The notes under the pieces are model-generated. The model searched no databases, was not told where the DNA came from, and saw only the letters and a program-made list of their open reading frames with translations. Both the position numbers and the translations under genes were made by a program. A DNA stretch of 64,000 nt. Source: Deltaproteobacteria bacterium (lineage in GTDB: Bacteria; Desulfobacterota; Desulfobulbia; Desulfobulbales; Desulfurivibrionaceae). This document shows, in pieces, positions 8,266 to 17,577 of this stretch (position 1 is the stretch's first letter; every line of letters begins with the position of its first letter). The stretch spans positions 18,969 through 82,968 of the forward strand of contig JAPLJH010000067.1 in the NCBI GenBank assembly GCA_026388695.1, in the 5' to 3' direction.

Positions 8266-9260
8266 TGTTCCTGTTTGCTCTTTGTTTTTTTAAACATTGT
8301 GGCCACAAAACGCAATGGCGCGGTAATCCTCCAGGATGTACTGTGATACAGGTCCGCAATTTGCGCTTCCTGCCAAGCGACAACCTGCTGTAGGCCAACA
8401 ATCCTGCCCTCCCTTGCGGCAAGGGTATGATCCCGCTGGACGACCAGCTGCTCCAACTCCATAATCCGAGCAGCCTGTTGATCGGCCATCTGCTCCAAGC
8501 CGATGATCCTGGCATCCCGCTGGACGATGGAGCGCCGATAGAAGGACAGCTCTTGAAACAAAGCTGGCAGTTCCCCAGCGAAATCACGGACGGTTGCGAG
8601 GACAAAGGCTTCAGCGCTGACAACCTGCGGCCCCATGACATAGGCCCGGAAGCGATTTAGTCCCGCGATCCGCTCGTCGTAGGGCTGCTCCGCCAATTGG
8701 GAATGAAAGCAGAGCATAGCCTGCCGTTTCTTTTCCGCCACCGCGCTTATATCAAGAAGCAATGAGGGACAGGGAAGAGGGAACCCGACCTCATACCAGA
8801 CCACCGTCCAGTTTCCTCCCTGCCGTCGAAGAGCCTCGGCACCTGCATAGGCAAGGGCCTGGTGATCTGGATGCAACTCCGTGGGGCTGGGCAAGAAGAT
8901 CAGATCCGGCTCCATCTTGTGCAACAAAGCAGATAACCGCGCCACCAACCCATCATGACAGACCAGCCCACGGTCTGCCAGCTGCCAGAACTCGGGGGGA
9001 GGAAGCCCCAGAACTGCTGCCGCGTTGCAGGACTCCTTCCTCCGGATCGTGGCCAATGTCCCCTCGGCACTCTCGCCGCCCAAGCCCCCATCGGTGACGA
9101 CAACCACCGAAACAGCAGCCCCCTGCTCCTGTAACAGAGCTAGCGCTCCGCCACAACCAAAAACCTCATCGTCGGGGTGTGGGGCAAAGGCCAAGACCTT
9201 TCGCGCCGGAGGGAATACCCAGGACATAGCTGCCAAAAATTGTTGTTCCCCGAGAATCAT
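8262..9260 (-). CDS. PIG-L family deacetylase with C-terminal coiled coil
   Basis: 332 residues. The LmbE/PIG-L zinc hydrolase domain occupies about residues 20-200 with the HPDDE motif (28-32) and the second zinc ligand in HPDH (130-133). These enzymes remove acetyl groups from N-acetylhexosamines. Residues about 235-310 are heptad-like repeats (RIIGLEQMADQQAARIMELEQL) predicted as a coiled coil, ending in STSWRITAPLR, a tail motif often found on glycan-locus enzymes. The gene lies between a methyltransferase and a glycosyltransferase with 4-nt overlaps on both sides. A role in deacetylating a sugar of the O-chain is inferred. Confidence 0.85.
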   Translation of the reverse strand: MILGEQQFLAAMSWVFPPARKVLAFAPHPDDEVFGCGGALALLQEQGAAVSVVVVTDGGLGGESAEGTLATIRRKESCNAAAVLGLPPPEFWQLADRGLVCHDGLVARLSALLHKMEPDLIFLPSPTELHPDHQALAYAGAEALRRQGGNWTVVWYEVGFPLPCPSLLLDISAVAEKKRQAMLCFHSQLAEQPYDERIAGLNRFRAYVMGPQVVSAEAFVLATVRDFAGELPALFQELSFYRRSIVQRDARIIGLEQMADQQAARIMELEQLVVQRDHTLAAREGRIVGLQQVVAWQEAQIADLYHSTSWRITAPLRFVATMFKKTKSKQEQ

Positions 9261-10312
9261 GTCAAGTGCCTGAAGAGTCTATAAACCATCCGCATCAATA
9301 CACGGACAGGAGTGGCCACGGTTCCATTATGTAGTAGTGGGTCCATTAGTGAAACGCGCCCTTCCAATTCGGCGATTCTCCGCCACTGCTCTGCAATGGT
9401 CTGTTGCAATTGCTTCCCTGTCGCCGGGGGAAAAGATGCTTCGCTATAGGCCCGCCGGATCAGGTCCCGCCGATCTGTATAAAACTGTGCCTGGTCTTGC
9501 CTACCCCAATCATTCGCAAGACCAGAGGCCTTTTGCAGGTGGACATAAAATTCATTGCCGCTTGTCGCTGTAACGTCAACAATCTCAAAGGCAATAAGTC
9601 CGAGAAAACGAAGATCCGCCAAAATAAGCTCACAGGAGGCAGGCGTAAAAACCCAGCAATGGGTATCCCGGTAGAGTTCGTCCGGATTGCCAACAAAATC
9701 CTGCCACATTGCAAATGCCGTATGAAGGCTGTCAAACGGGAGGATGGAAGACATGTCCTCCGCGAGAGGGAAACTGATGGCCTCTTCGCCATTCATCACC
9801 CTACGCGCCTGTAGCGACCACCGTTCGAAAATCTGCGCTTGCGTCGGCCGTTCCCGCTGTTCAAAAAAAGCAGCAAGCAATTCCGCCAATGAGCTGTGGG
9901 GCCTGAAATAATCAAAGCAACACCTCCGGTCGGGAATTGCCATGGATAACACGCCGCCGGGGCGAAGAACCTTTTCGCATCCCTGCAAAAATTTTAGCGG
10001 ATCCGGCAGATGTTCAAAATTATGGGAAGAAACGATATAATCAAATGTTCCCATGGTATCACTAGCACCAACAAGGTCAGCAATGCAGGTGGACGAGCCG
10101 ACAAAATCAACCTCTTCGATTCCAGCAATGGCGGATTCTGGAATGCCCGGATCGACACCCGCACGTTGCCGAAGGGTTGCGGTATCGAAGACGTCGAGAA
10201 TCCGGCAATTATAACCGGAACGCTTCGGTGCCACAGGATTGCACCACGGACCAATTTCAATACCACGCCCCTCGCGTGTCACAAATCTAGCAAGTTCTGC
10301 TGATCTACCCAT
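9257..10312 (-). CDS. SAM-dependent methyltransferase, O-antigen locus
   Basis: 351 residues. The class I methyltransferase fold is shown by GIEIGPWCNPVAPK (motif I variant, near residue 18) and FDYIVSSHNFEHLPDPLKFL followed by VLRPGGVLSMAIPDR (about residues 90-130). The C-terminal 50 residues (QQTIAEQWRRIAELEGRVSL) look coiled-coil-like, as in the neighbouring PIG-L protein. It is likely to methylate a sugar or the chain terminus of the exported polysaccharide. In ABC-exported O-antigens, methylation often caps chain growth and is recognised by the Wzt C-terminal domain, so a chain-terminating role is possible but unproved. Confidence 0.8.
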   Translation of the reverse strand: MGRSAELARFVTREGRGIEIGPWCNPVAPKRSGYNCRILDVFDTATLRQRAGVDPGIPESAIAGIEEVDFVGSSTCIADLVGASDTMGTFDYIVSSHNFEHLPDPLKFLQGCEKVLRPGGVLSMAIPDRRCCFDYFRPHSSLAELLAAFFEQRERPTQAQIFERWSLQARRVMNGEEAISFPLAEDMSSILPFDSLHTAFAMWQDFVGNPDELYRDTHCWVFTPASCELILADLRFLGLIAFEIVDVTATSGNEFYVHLQKASGLANDWGRQDQAQFYTDRRDLIRRAYSEASFPPATGKQLQQTIAEQWRRIAELEGRVSLMDPLLHNGTVATPVRVLMRMVYRLFRHLT

Positions 10313-10352
10313 GTGCCGTGCTACCCCTCACAACCCTTTATCCTGCCAGGTT

Positions 10353-12089
10353 TTACTTGAAATCTGTGTCCCCACCTGTCAACCAGATACGGCCAGCTAT
10401 CTCCGCAATGGCAGGCCCGGCTGTCCAGCCATTGGTAGGCACCTCAATGCCGGTATCAACAATGCGGAGCGGTGGCACCTGCGCGACTACCACCTCCTGC
10501 AACGGTTCGCTGGCCCAACAGTAAAGCTCACGGGAACCGGTTTGATACGCTGTCATACGTGCAGCTTCAATAACTCCCGGCAGATAGGTACGCCGGGATA
10601 CCCAGTCCAACAATTCAAGGCGGTCTCCATCCTGCCGACAGGCGAACACCGCGCAGGGCCTTCTCAAAAAACGATGATAGACCATTATATTCCGATAACC
10701 AATACAGGGGTGCTGCATATAGCGATGAATCCAGTAGGCAGCATCGCGCACACCAATAATCAAGTCTTCTGACTCGGCCTCCATCTCATGCCATAACAGG
10801 TCGATGGCATGATGATCTGCATGGTTATTTCCCTGTAATTCACGAAGCTGGTACCAAAACATGTTCCTTACGGTTGACGGTTCCCATACCAGTTCGTTGA
10901 TATGAGCAATCGGGGTTACATATAATCCTAACTTCAATGGAAGCTGCAAAGCCCGCTGGTTTGGAAATCCATAGCCAATGAGATGAGGAGTGCCATACCC
11001 CATATACTGTTCAAAATGTGTGGCCGTGGCAAGGAAGAACGCCCCCTTGCGCGTAAAAGCCCCTCGTGCTTTGGAGGCAACCATGGCGTCAACAGATTGC
11101 ATGGCTTGCTCTCTACGTCCAAAGTAGTTAATCCGCCGTGGTAATCCTCCGTAATGGGCTACCAATTCGCCATCTTTCCAGACACCGACGGCGGCACCAC
11201 GACCATCACCATATTTCCAGTGCCAATGTTCTGGAGTCAGAGGCAGGCCAAAGACCTCGCAAAAGAGACGTTGTACTGCTTGACCATGTGCCGGGCGAAT
11301 CCGACCAACACGCCAACCCGGTCGCTGCGTACGGGTAAAATGCAGCAGGGCATAGCCAAAACGCCCCGTCTTGTAATGGTCTTGATACTGTCTGTTCGCC
11401 ACAATAAGCCTATCTATTGCGGCTGGCGTGACCCCTGGCAATGCACCAAGACGATCCCGATGCTTGAGGAGAGCCTCTGTCAGAAAATCGATGGCTGGCA
11501 CCGCACCGGCAGACAGATCAAGATTGAGGGCACATGTAAAACCAAACCGTCCGGCCAAATCAATAAAATGTTGCTTGAGGTGGAGGCCCTCTTTTCCGGA
11601 GACTACACGCCTAAGAGCCCATTCATCCAAGATGAGAAGTTCTCCATGCTCCTTCAGCAGCGCATCAGTACGCTCCAGCAGATCCAGCATCGAAATATAT
11701 TGAGCGCTCTCATGAAACAGAATGATGTCCCATGCCCCTTCCTGCTCGTGGAATGATTCAAACGGTGTGCATCTGAAGGACAGATCATTACCATGACGCA
11801 TGCGGGCCATAGCAAGCTGGGCAGCATCAACATTGATACCCGTCACCTGACGGCCTGATGCTGCAAGCAGGGCTGTCAGTCCGCCAAAGCCACACCCCAC
11901 TTCGAGAATAGAGCCCTCTGCTGGCAGATATGCCAGCAGCAGCTCAACTGCTCGCTCCTGGGCCTGCAAAAACGGCTCTGCAGCATGCTCAAAAAAACCG
12001 TAATGCAGCTGGCCGGCCAGCCCGGTTTCCCATTCCAGTAAGGAAGCGTATACGTTCCGGGGAAAAATCAAAGAAGATAACTCACTCAT
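10353..12089 (-). CDS. Methyltransferase-GNAT acetyltransferase fusion
   Basis: 578 residues in two parts. Residues about 1-265 are a class I SAM methyltransferase with ILEVGCGFGGLTALLAA near residue 60 and an acidic end to the next strand (TGINVDAAQL). Residues about 275-440 look like a GNAT-type acyltransferase (GWRVGRIRPAHGQAVQRLF opening, GVWKDGELVAHYGGLPRR, and GFPNQRALQLPLKLGLY), followed by about 130 residues that may be a second degenerate GNAT or FemAB-like half. Such GNAT domains occur in sugar N-acyl or O-acyl transferases of surface-glycan loci. The fusion suggests that one enzyme both methylates and acylates a sugar. Substrate unknown. Confidence 0.75.
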   Translation of the reverse strand: MSELSSLIFPRNVYASLLEWETGLAGQLHYGFFEHAAEPFLQAQERAVELLLAYLPAEGSILEVGCGFGGLTALLAASGRQVTGINVDAAQLAMARMRHGNDLSFRCTPFESFHEQEGAWDIILFHESAQYISMLDLLERTDALLKEHGELLILDEWALRRVVSGKEGLHLKQHFIDLAGRFGFTCALNLDLSAGAVPAIDFLTEALLKHRDRLGALPGVTPAAIDRLIVANRQYQDHYKTGRFGYALLHFTRTQRPGWRVGRIRPAHGQAVQRLFCEVFGLPLTPEHWHWKYGDGRGAAVGVWKDGELVAHYGGLPRRINYFGRREQAMQSVDAMVASKARGAFTRKGAFFLATATHFEQYMGYGTPHLIGYGFPNQRALQLPLKLGLYVTPIAHINELVWEPSTVRNMFWYQLRELQGNNHADHHAIDLLWHEMEAESEDLIIGVRDAAYWIHRYMQHPCIGYRNIMVYHRFLRRPCAVFACRQDGDRLELLDWVSRRTYLPGVIEAARMTAYQTGSRELYCWASEPLQEVVVAQVPPLRIVDTGIEVPTNGWTAGPAIAEIAGRIWLTGGDTDFK

Positions 12090-12131
12090 ACGTTATACCC
12101 GTTGCAGGTGTGCAGGTTGGCGTATTGTGAT

Positions 12132-13205
12132 CTACCGCTCAATCCGCCACCTGAAACGTTGCGAAATGCTGCTGCCGGGGGCACTCATGCGCATCCAGTA
12201 TTCTCCGGGGCCAAGACGTTCCCAAAGAGAAGCTCCAAGCTGAAATGTTTCACCCACCCCCCAGTGGTACACCGCAGGTACACAAAGCGGATGCGGACTC
12301 AATTCCAATAGCCACGAGGGTTGCAGCTCCCTGGATATCTGCAAGAGGGGCGGATGATTGCAAACGCCAAGATCGCAACTTGTAGGCAAACTAATTGGCA
12401 TTTTCACCGAGTCCAGCACCCTGCTTAAAAAGTAAAAGATACCCCGCCGAAAGTGTCGTGCAACGTAGTGCTGACGACTTTCCTCCGCGAGCTTCGTTTT
12501 ACTCTCTGCAGCACGCCACTCATGGACAACAGTCGCAGACGGCAAAAAGAAAAGCTTATATCCCACGCTACGTATGCGTCGACAGAGATCCGCATCCTCA
12601 TAGTACATAAAAAAGGCCGGATCAAACAGCCCTCCGGCGGCCTCAACTGTAGCCTGGCGCAACAGCATGTGACCACCGGAAAGCATCCTCTGTTCACAGG
12701 CACCCGAGGAGTTGAGACAACGCAAGGCCCAGCAACGAAACCCAAGGCTAACCTTGTTTCCCAACCAGGAAGAACACAAGGCAAGGGCCATGCCGAGTTC
12801 CGTGAACTGGCGAGGCAATTGTCCTGGCGGGAGCAGCCATTTCTGCGCCTCGTCCCAATAAGCAAGAGGTGCTACAGCGCCAGCCTGCGGGGTCTTTTGC
12901 AAAAAATCCACCAGGGTGCCAATACAACCTTTGAGGACAAAGGCATCCGGGTTAAGCAACAAAATCCATTGATATCGGGCTTTGCCGTACCCCAGGTTAC
13001 AGGCCCTGCCGAAGCCAATATTTTCCGAGGTGACAATACACTCCACCTGGGGCGGTAGTAGCAAACGCAATGCCTGAGATTCGGTTTCGTTTTCACTATT
13101 ATCAACGACAATGACCTGGGCATCCGGCTGATCAGCGAGCACGCTCGCAACGGCACGGGAAGTTAGTTGATGATCCTGGTAGTTGACGATGATTGTAGTA
13201 ATCAT
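12132..13205 (-). CDS. Glycosyltransferase family 2 with C-terminal extension
   Basis: 357 residues. The GT2 domain covers residues about 1-260: TTIIVNYQDHQLTSRAVASV at the N-terminus, LLLNPDAFV near residue 82, and FDPAFFMYYEDADLCRRIRS near residue 196, the rhamnosyltransferase-like set. The last 80 residues are not part of the GT2 core and look beta-rich (VYHWGVGETFQLGAS, FRWRIER), possibly a small carbohydrate-binding appendage. The gene begins in a 4-nt ATGA overlap with the methyltransferase upstream, so it belongs to the same operon. Confidence 0.8.
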   Translation of the reverse strand: MITTIIVNYQDHQLTSRAVASVLADQPDAQVIVVDNSENETESQALRLLLPPQVECIVTSENIGFGRACNLGYGKARYQWILLLNPDAFVLKGCIGTLVDFLQKTPQAGAVAPLAYWDEAQKWLLPPGQLPRQFTELGMALALCSSWLGNKVSLGFRCWALRCLNSSGACEQRMLSGGHMLLRQATVEAAGGLFDPAFFMYYEDADLCRRIRSVGYKLFFLPSATVVHEWRAAESKTKLAEESRQHYVARHFRRGIFYFLSRVLDSVKMPISLPTSCDLGVCNHPPLLQISRELQPSWLLELSPHPLCVPAVYHWGVGETFQLGASLWERLGPGEYWMRMSAPGSSISQRFRWRIER

Positions 13206-14368
13206 TGTTTTTTTGAAAGTACAATATGTGAAAGCGTTGAAAGGCTTTCTTCATCTATCATAAAACCTGCGTTACGATAATGCGAGATGACCTCCTGAAA
13301 ACCGGAAATCGGAGCGACATGCTGTCCCTCTACCCGGCTAGGCATGAAGCCGTTTTCTTGTAGCAACTGTAGTAACGAGTGCCTCGTATAAAACCTCAGG
13401 TGAGTGTTGCATAAAATTCCTGCAGGCCCATAGTCCCACCGACCAGCCAAAAGATCCTCCACGATGGACCAGTGGCCAATGTTGGGGACGCTGACAAGCA
13501 GTGTCCCCCCAGGATTGAGTAACTGCCTGATCTTTTCCAACAGACATCGTGGTTCAGCAAGGTGCTCCAACACGTCCAAACAGGTAATACAATCAAATTT
13601 TTCTTGTATATCAAGGGTAAGCACATCTCCCGCCCATACCTGATCAAGCACTTCCGTCGCCGCACCGGCCTCATGGATATTCATTTCAACCCCGGCCACA
13701 CGACAGCCTAAAGCGGCCTTGACCGCAGAACCAAATCCGCCTCGGGAACACCCAATATCGAGTAGTGAATTCGTCCCGAGAGGAACGAATGCGACCATAT
13801 CAGCACGAGTTTCACTGTAATAATCGAAAAAGGGATGAATATAGGCATCAAGAGCGATTGAAACCTCCCTGACCGGCAGGGTAAGCGGCAGATCAAACGG
13901 ATCTTCTGGCAGTAATCGGTCGACAAGATATTCTGCTCGGGTCAAAAACATCCATGGTTTACGGTTGTCATAGGGTATGCACTGTGATTGCTGCCTGTTC
14001 ATCTGCATGATGAACTGTTCAAACCCTCGCAAGGTAAAATAGTTTGCCAGACACGCCGGATGATAACCCCTTACATCACTTGGCAAGATTGCAAGCTGAT
14101 TGGTATCAGCATGCAAATGCATCGAAAGAGTCTGGTACACCCCAGAAGCGACCCACACCGCAGGCTCTCTGACAAACAACACATCGCCAGATACCGGCAA
14201 GTGCTGTGCCACAAATTCCTTCAGTGAACACGACATATCTTCAGCCTGATACACCATCCAATTAGCTGCCGGAATCCCAGAGCGCAGCATCCTGAAGCAA
14301 AGTTGCAACTCGTCAGAATACTCGTATGACGGCGTAACAGAGGTAAAGACTGTCAATTTGGAGTGCAT
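13202..14368 (-). CDS. SAM methyltransferase with unusual N-terminal domain
   Basis: 388 residues. The C-terminal half is a Methyltransf_23-type class I enzyme: LLDIGCSRGGFG at 202-213, the acidic VAGVEMN strand, FDCITCLDVLEHL and LNPGGTLLVSVPNIGHW. The N-terminal 170 residues (FTSVTPSYEYSDELQLCF, VFLTRAEYLVDRLLPEDPFDLP region) do not match the methyltransferase and may be a degenerate glycosyltransferase-like domain. The gene overlaps the upstream acyltransferase by 16 bp and the downstream glycosyltransferase by 4 bp. A role in O-chain methylation is inferred from context. Confidence 0.75.
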   Translation of the reverse strand: MHSKLTVFTSVTPSYEYSDELQLCFRMLRSGIPAANWMVYQAEDMSCSLKEFVAQHLPVSGDVLFVREPAVWVASGVYQTLSMHLHADTNQLAILPSDVRGYHPACLANYFTLRGFEQFIMQMNRQQSQCIPYDNRKPWMFLTRAEYLVDRLLPEDPFDLPLTLPVREVSIALDAYIHPFFDYYSETRADMVAFVPLGTNSLLDIGCSRGGFGSAVKAALGCRVAGVEMNIHEAGAATEVLDQVWAGDVLTLDIQEKFDCITCLDVLEHLAEPRCLLEKIRQLLNPGGTLLVSVPNIGHWSIVEDLLAGRWDYGPAGILCNTHLRFYTRHSLLQLLQENGFMPSRVEGQHVAPISGFQEVISHYRNAGFMIDEESLSTLSHIVLSKKQ

Positions 14369-15258
14369 TTAAACCTGCTTTCGTCAAATTGGTTAATAAT
14401 CGGCACACCTGACCATTGCCAAGGTTCAACAATGACGAGCGAAGAAAGACGATCGGCAAATGCCTGAAGAATACCGTCCACATCGTCGTCATCGGGGAAT
14501 GGTGGTTCAATTCGCAAACAACGACGGAAAAGAAAATCCTTCTCAGGCTCGATTGTGTTCCAGGCCGTTAGGAACACCGCTTTATACTTTTGCCCTAGCT
14601 CTACTGTCCGAGCAGGCAAGGATGATGTCCTCCCCATAAAACGGACAGGACGACGCCCCGCACCAAAAAGTGCCCGCGGAAGATCAAGCAATACAACCAA
14701 CATACCCCCATTACGACACATAGTTACCAACTGTCGGTCCAGTTTGCCTGCATAGTTGGCATATATCCACCCCCCTCTCATCCGGTGTTCCGACAAAAAA
14801 TAATTGATACGCTCAAAGCTACGACGCGGATACGAGTTCGAAGGCGCTACGCTACGAGCCAAAGAGCTCGCCACAATACCAACTTGAGCCAACGCAACAG
14901 AAAGCGCGTAGAAGTTACCCACATGCCCTGTAAGAAGAATGATAGGTCTATTTTGCCCCATGACTTTCTGTAGGTGCTCAAGCCCTTCAACTTCAAACCG
15001 AGGTGAGCCCAAATAGGCGAAAGCATCACTCTCCCGTGCCACTTTGACTTGTAACGCACGCTCTACTGCATCGTCAATCTCCTTTTGGACAGGATCTCGA
15101 CCGTTATATTGCCACAAGGTCCGCAAACCAGCCTCAAACAGAGAGGCTTCGGGTGCCATCGCACGACAGATTCGCCGCCAGCGAGACATCCCACGATGTC
15201 CCGCAGCCCAATGCGGAAGGTCATAAAAATAATAAAGCCACTCTTGAAACGGAGTCAT
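14353..15258 (-). CDS. LpxL-like acyltransferase (LPLAT superfamily) in the O-antigen locus
   Basis: 301 residues from the ATG at 15258, chosen because it sits in an ATGA overlap with the stop of the upstream glycosyltransferase gene; the frame stays open to 15318. Lipid A late-acyltransferase-like features include TGHVGNFYALS (His112), MLVVLLDLPRALFGAGRRPVRFMGR and LPARTVELGQKYKAVF. In LpxL/LpxM the catalytic motif is H-x4-(D/E); here the position after His112-VGNF is Tyr117, so the acidic partner is absent. There is no clear N-terminal membrane anchor. It may acylate a sugar or use another residue; an inactive or repurposed enzyme is also possible. Confidence 0.72.
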   Translation of the reverse strand: MTPFQEWLYYFYDLPHWAAGHRGMSRWRRICRAMAPEASLFEAGLRTLWQYNGRDPVQKEIDDAVERALQVKVARESDAFAYLGSPRFEVEGLEHLQKVMGQNRPIILLTGHVGNFYALSVALAQVGIVASSLARSVAPSNSYPRRSFERINYFLSEHRMRGGWIYANYAGKLDRQLVTMCRNGGMLVVLLDLPRALFGAGRRPVRFMGRTSSLPARTVELGQKYKAVFLTAWNTIEPEKDFLFRRCLRIEPPFPDDDDVDGILQAFADRLSSLVIVEPWQWSGVPIINQFDESRFKCTPN

Positions 15259-16301
15259 CTGGCACCCCCCCCAACAAAAACTCGCTCGAGGCGTTGTGCA
15301 ACCATAGCTGCACGACACCTCTTTGCCACGACTTGTGGGCCACGTCTTCTCAGTTTCATCTGATATAAAGGATTACGAAGCAGGTTAATGGCCGCCTCTG
15401 CCATCTGCCGCGGAGAACCTTGCGGCACAAAGACCGCATAGTCCGGACTCGTGTCAAAACTAAGATAGGAAGAAATCTCAGTCGCAACACAGGGGATTCC
15501 GCTAGCCAAGGCTTCGGCAAAAGGCAGACCAAAACCTTCCTGCTGAAGGGAGGAAGCCAACAACAAGTCTGTATTTCGATATACCCCGGCCAAGCAACGA
15601 GCTGACAATGACTTACGGTATGACTGGATAGAGGTTATGGCGTCTTCTTCAGGAGAACATGGCTGGCTCGCAACTCGAGTCAAATGTATCCGTTGGCCAC
15701 AGGCCCGCATCAAGGCTACAGCATATAATGCATCACCAATCGCCTTGACCACCGGCCCGAAACTACCCACAATTAACACCCGGACCGGAAGGCCAAACAA
15801 TCGCCTCAAAAATGAGCGCAACGGAAGAACCGAAGGACGGAAGGTCTCCATATCGACAATTTGACCAACACAATGAATCTCAAAGGCTTCTTTGCCATAA
15901 ATTTGTTGCAGCCGCTGCTGCAACCAGCTTCCTATGGTTATTTTTGGGATAGGCGTTTGATATGCCTGAAAAATATCCGCATATCCCTGTGCGTATTCGA
16001 CAAAATCCCCTTCATATCCCTGACAGAAGTGAAACGTGTGTTTGCAGCCTAATTGTAATGCCGGTTGCACAGTCGTCCAAAAGGTTGCCACTACTACATC
16101 GGGCACATCGTCCAGATGGAAAGGACAGGCCAGATTATTAATATAATTTACAGAAATCTGAAAAGGATACCAATCATGGATACCACATTTCGCCCGGATG
16201 ATGACTTGATGACCACGAGCGCCCAGAGCTCTTGCATGATCAAAAACGACCCGCACACCCCCTGAAAGTTCCGTTGATTCAAGTAAATAGCATATTTTCA
16301 T
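15255..16301 (-). CDS. Glycosyltransferase family 4
   Basis: 348 residues from the ATG at 16301 (MKICYLLESTELSGGVRVVF), which gives the standard GT4 N-terminal Rossmann start. The frame also stays open upstream to 16373 inside the wzt gene. GT-B features are the N-terminal SGGVRVVFDHARALGARGH loop and, near residue 260, the donor-site motif LQQEGFGLPFAEALASGIPCVAT with the E-x7-E pair. It is a retaining glycosyltransferase that presumably uses a nucleotide-sugar in the cytoplasm to build the O-chain. The 3' end overlaps the acyltransferase gene by 4 nt. Confidence 0.87.
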   Translation of the reverse strand: MKICYLLESTELSGGVRVVFDHARALGARGHQVIIRAKCGIHDWYPFQISVNYINNLACPFHLDDVPDVVVATFWTTVQPALQLGCKHTFHFCQGYEGDFVEYAQGYADIFQAYQTPIPKITIGSWLQQRLQQIYGKEAFEIHCVGQIVDMETFRPSVLPLRSFLRRLFGLPVRVLIVGSFGPVVKAIGDALYAVALMRACGQRIHLTRVASQPCSPEEDAITSIQSYRKSLSARCLAGVYRNTDLLLASSLQQEGFGLPFAEALASGIPCVATEISSYLSFDTSPDYAVFVPQGSPRQMAEAAINLLRNPLYQMKLRRRGPQVVAKRCRAAMVAQRLERVFVGGGAR

Positions 16302-16338
16302 AGCCGTTCTGCAACATCCCAACGCATATCTGTATCGG

Positions 16339-17535
16339 TTACTGCTGCCATACATGGGGCAAGGCAACCACACCTTGGCCCAGTCCCTGTTGACTTACTT
16401 GTAAGTTCAGACAATGTTTGGACATGTCATAAAGATGCAGAGCCCTCTCGCAACCAAGAAAAACCGAAACAAAATATTCACCCTTCAGAAGCGCCAAGGC
16501 GGGAAATACTATTGTCGCTTGCCCCCTACCAGATTCATCCATTTGAAGGGTAACATGATCCTCGGCAGAACATACACTCGTAACCCCCATCCCCGATACC
16601 GTATCAAAGCCAAGAGCCACACTGGGAGTGTGTAATTTAGGATCAATAAAAAATTCAACTGTTATGGACAGAGTGCTCTTAAGCGACATAATTCGTAGCG
16701 ACGTGCCTATAACGCCATCCACCGCCCCATACGCATTAAGAATGCGCCCGCCCATTCTTGAGGGCATTATTTCAGCCGATGCGTTCACAGCATCACCGCC
16801 AAGCTCTGAATCCAATGCTGCCTGATAAGCTACTGTCACCCGTGCTGCAGTGTCCACCAAACGCAAATTCCCTTTATCAAGCCAAAGAGCCCGGTCACAA
16901 AAGGCCTCAACCTGATACAATGAATGCGAACAAAAAAGTATCGTTGTCCCTTTGGCCTTAAGTTGCATAATACGATCAAAGGATTTTCGGGCAAATGCAC
17001 CATCTCCCACGGAGAGTGCTTCATCAATCACCAAAATATCCGGATCAACACTCGTCGCAACCGAAAAAGCAAGCCGCACATACATCCCGCTGGAATACGT
17101 TTTAACCGGTTGGTCAATAAAATCACGAATTCCAGAAAATTCGACAATCTCCTCAAATCGCGTAACGATTTGCGCCTGGCTTAAGCCCGACACAGCGGCA
17201 CTCAAAAATACGTTCTCACGCCCAGTAAATTCGGGGTTAAAACCGGCACCAAGTTCCAAAAGCGCAGTTACTCGGCCCCGAACCGAAATAGAACCAGTTG
17301 TTGGAGCCAAAATTCCGCACACCAGTTGAAGTAGGGTAGATTTTCCCGAGCCATTGCTGCCTATAATTCCCACCACCTCACCGGGCATGATTTCAAGATT
17401 AACACCACGCAAGGCCCAGAACTCCCGATAATACTGCCGATGCGACCGAAGCAGCATCTGTAACAGCCGATCACGGGGGGTTTTATAGATCTGATAACAT
17501 TTCCCCAAATTTTCGAGGCAGATAACAGGGGTCAC
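16339..17535 (-). CDS. wzt: O-antigen ABC exporter ATP-binding subunit (Wzt-like)
   Basis: 398 residues. The ATPase domain (1-240) has Walker A GSNGSGKST near residue 58, the signature YSSGMYVRLAFS near 147 and Walker B ILVIDEALSVGD near 167. Residues about 255-398 form the Wzt C-terminal carbohydrate-recognition domain (RILNAYGAVDGV, LSITVEFFIDPKL), which in characterised systems reads the terminal modification of the O-chain before export. It partners with the Wzm-like permease 42 bp upstream and moves the finished undecaprenol-linked polysaccharide across the inner membrane. The presence of the C-terminal domain argues for a chain-capped O-antigen, consistent with three methyltransferases in the locus. 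Confidence 0.92.
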   Translation of the reverse strand: MTPVICLENLGKCYQIYKTPRDRLLQMLLRSHRQYYREFWALRGVNLEIMPGEVVGIIGSNGSGKSTLLQLVCGILAPTTGSISVRGRVTALLELGAGFNPEFTGRENVFLSAAVSGLSQAQIVTRFEEIVEFSGIRDFIDQPVKTYSSGMYVRLAFSVATSVDPDILVIDEALSVGDGAFARKSFDRIMQLKAKGTTILFCSHSLYQVEAFCDRALWLDKGNLRLVDTAARVTVAYQAALDSELGGDAVNASAEIMPSRMGGRILNAYGAVDGVIGTSLRIMSLKSTLSITVEFFIDPKLHTPSVALGFDTVSGMGVTSVCSAEDHVTLQMDESGRGQATIVFPALALLKGEYFVSVFLGCERALHLYDMSKHCLNLQVSQQGLGQGVVALPHVWQQ

Positions 17536-17577
17536 AAGAGAGCCTTGATTTGCCCCATGACACGGGAGGGCCTTTGG

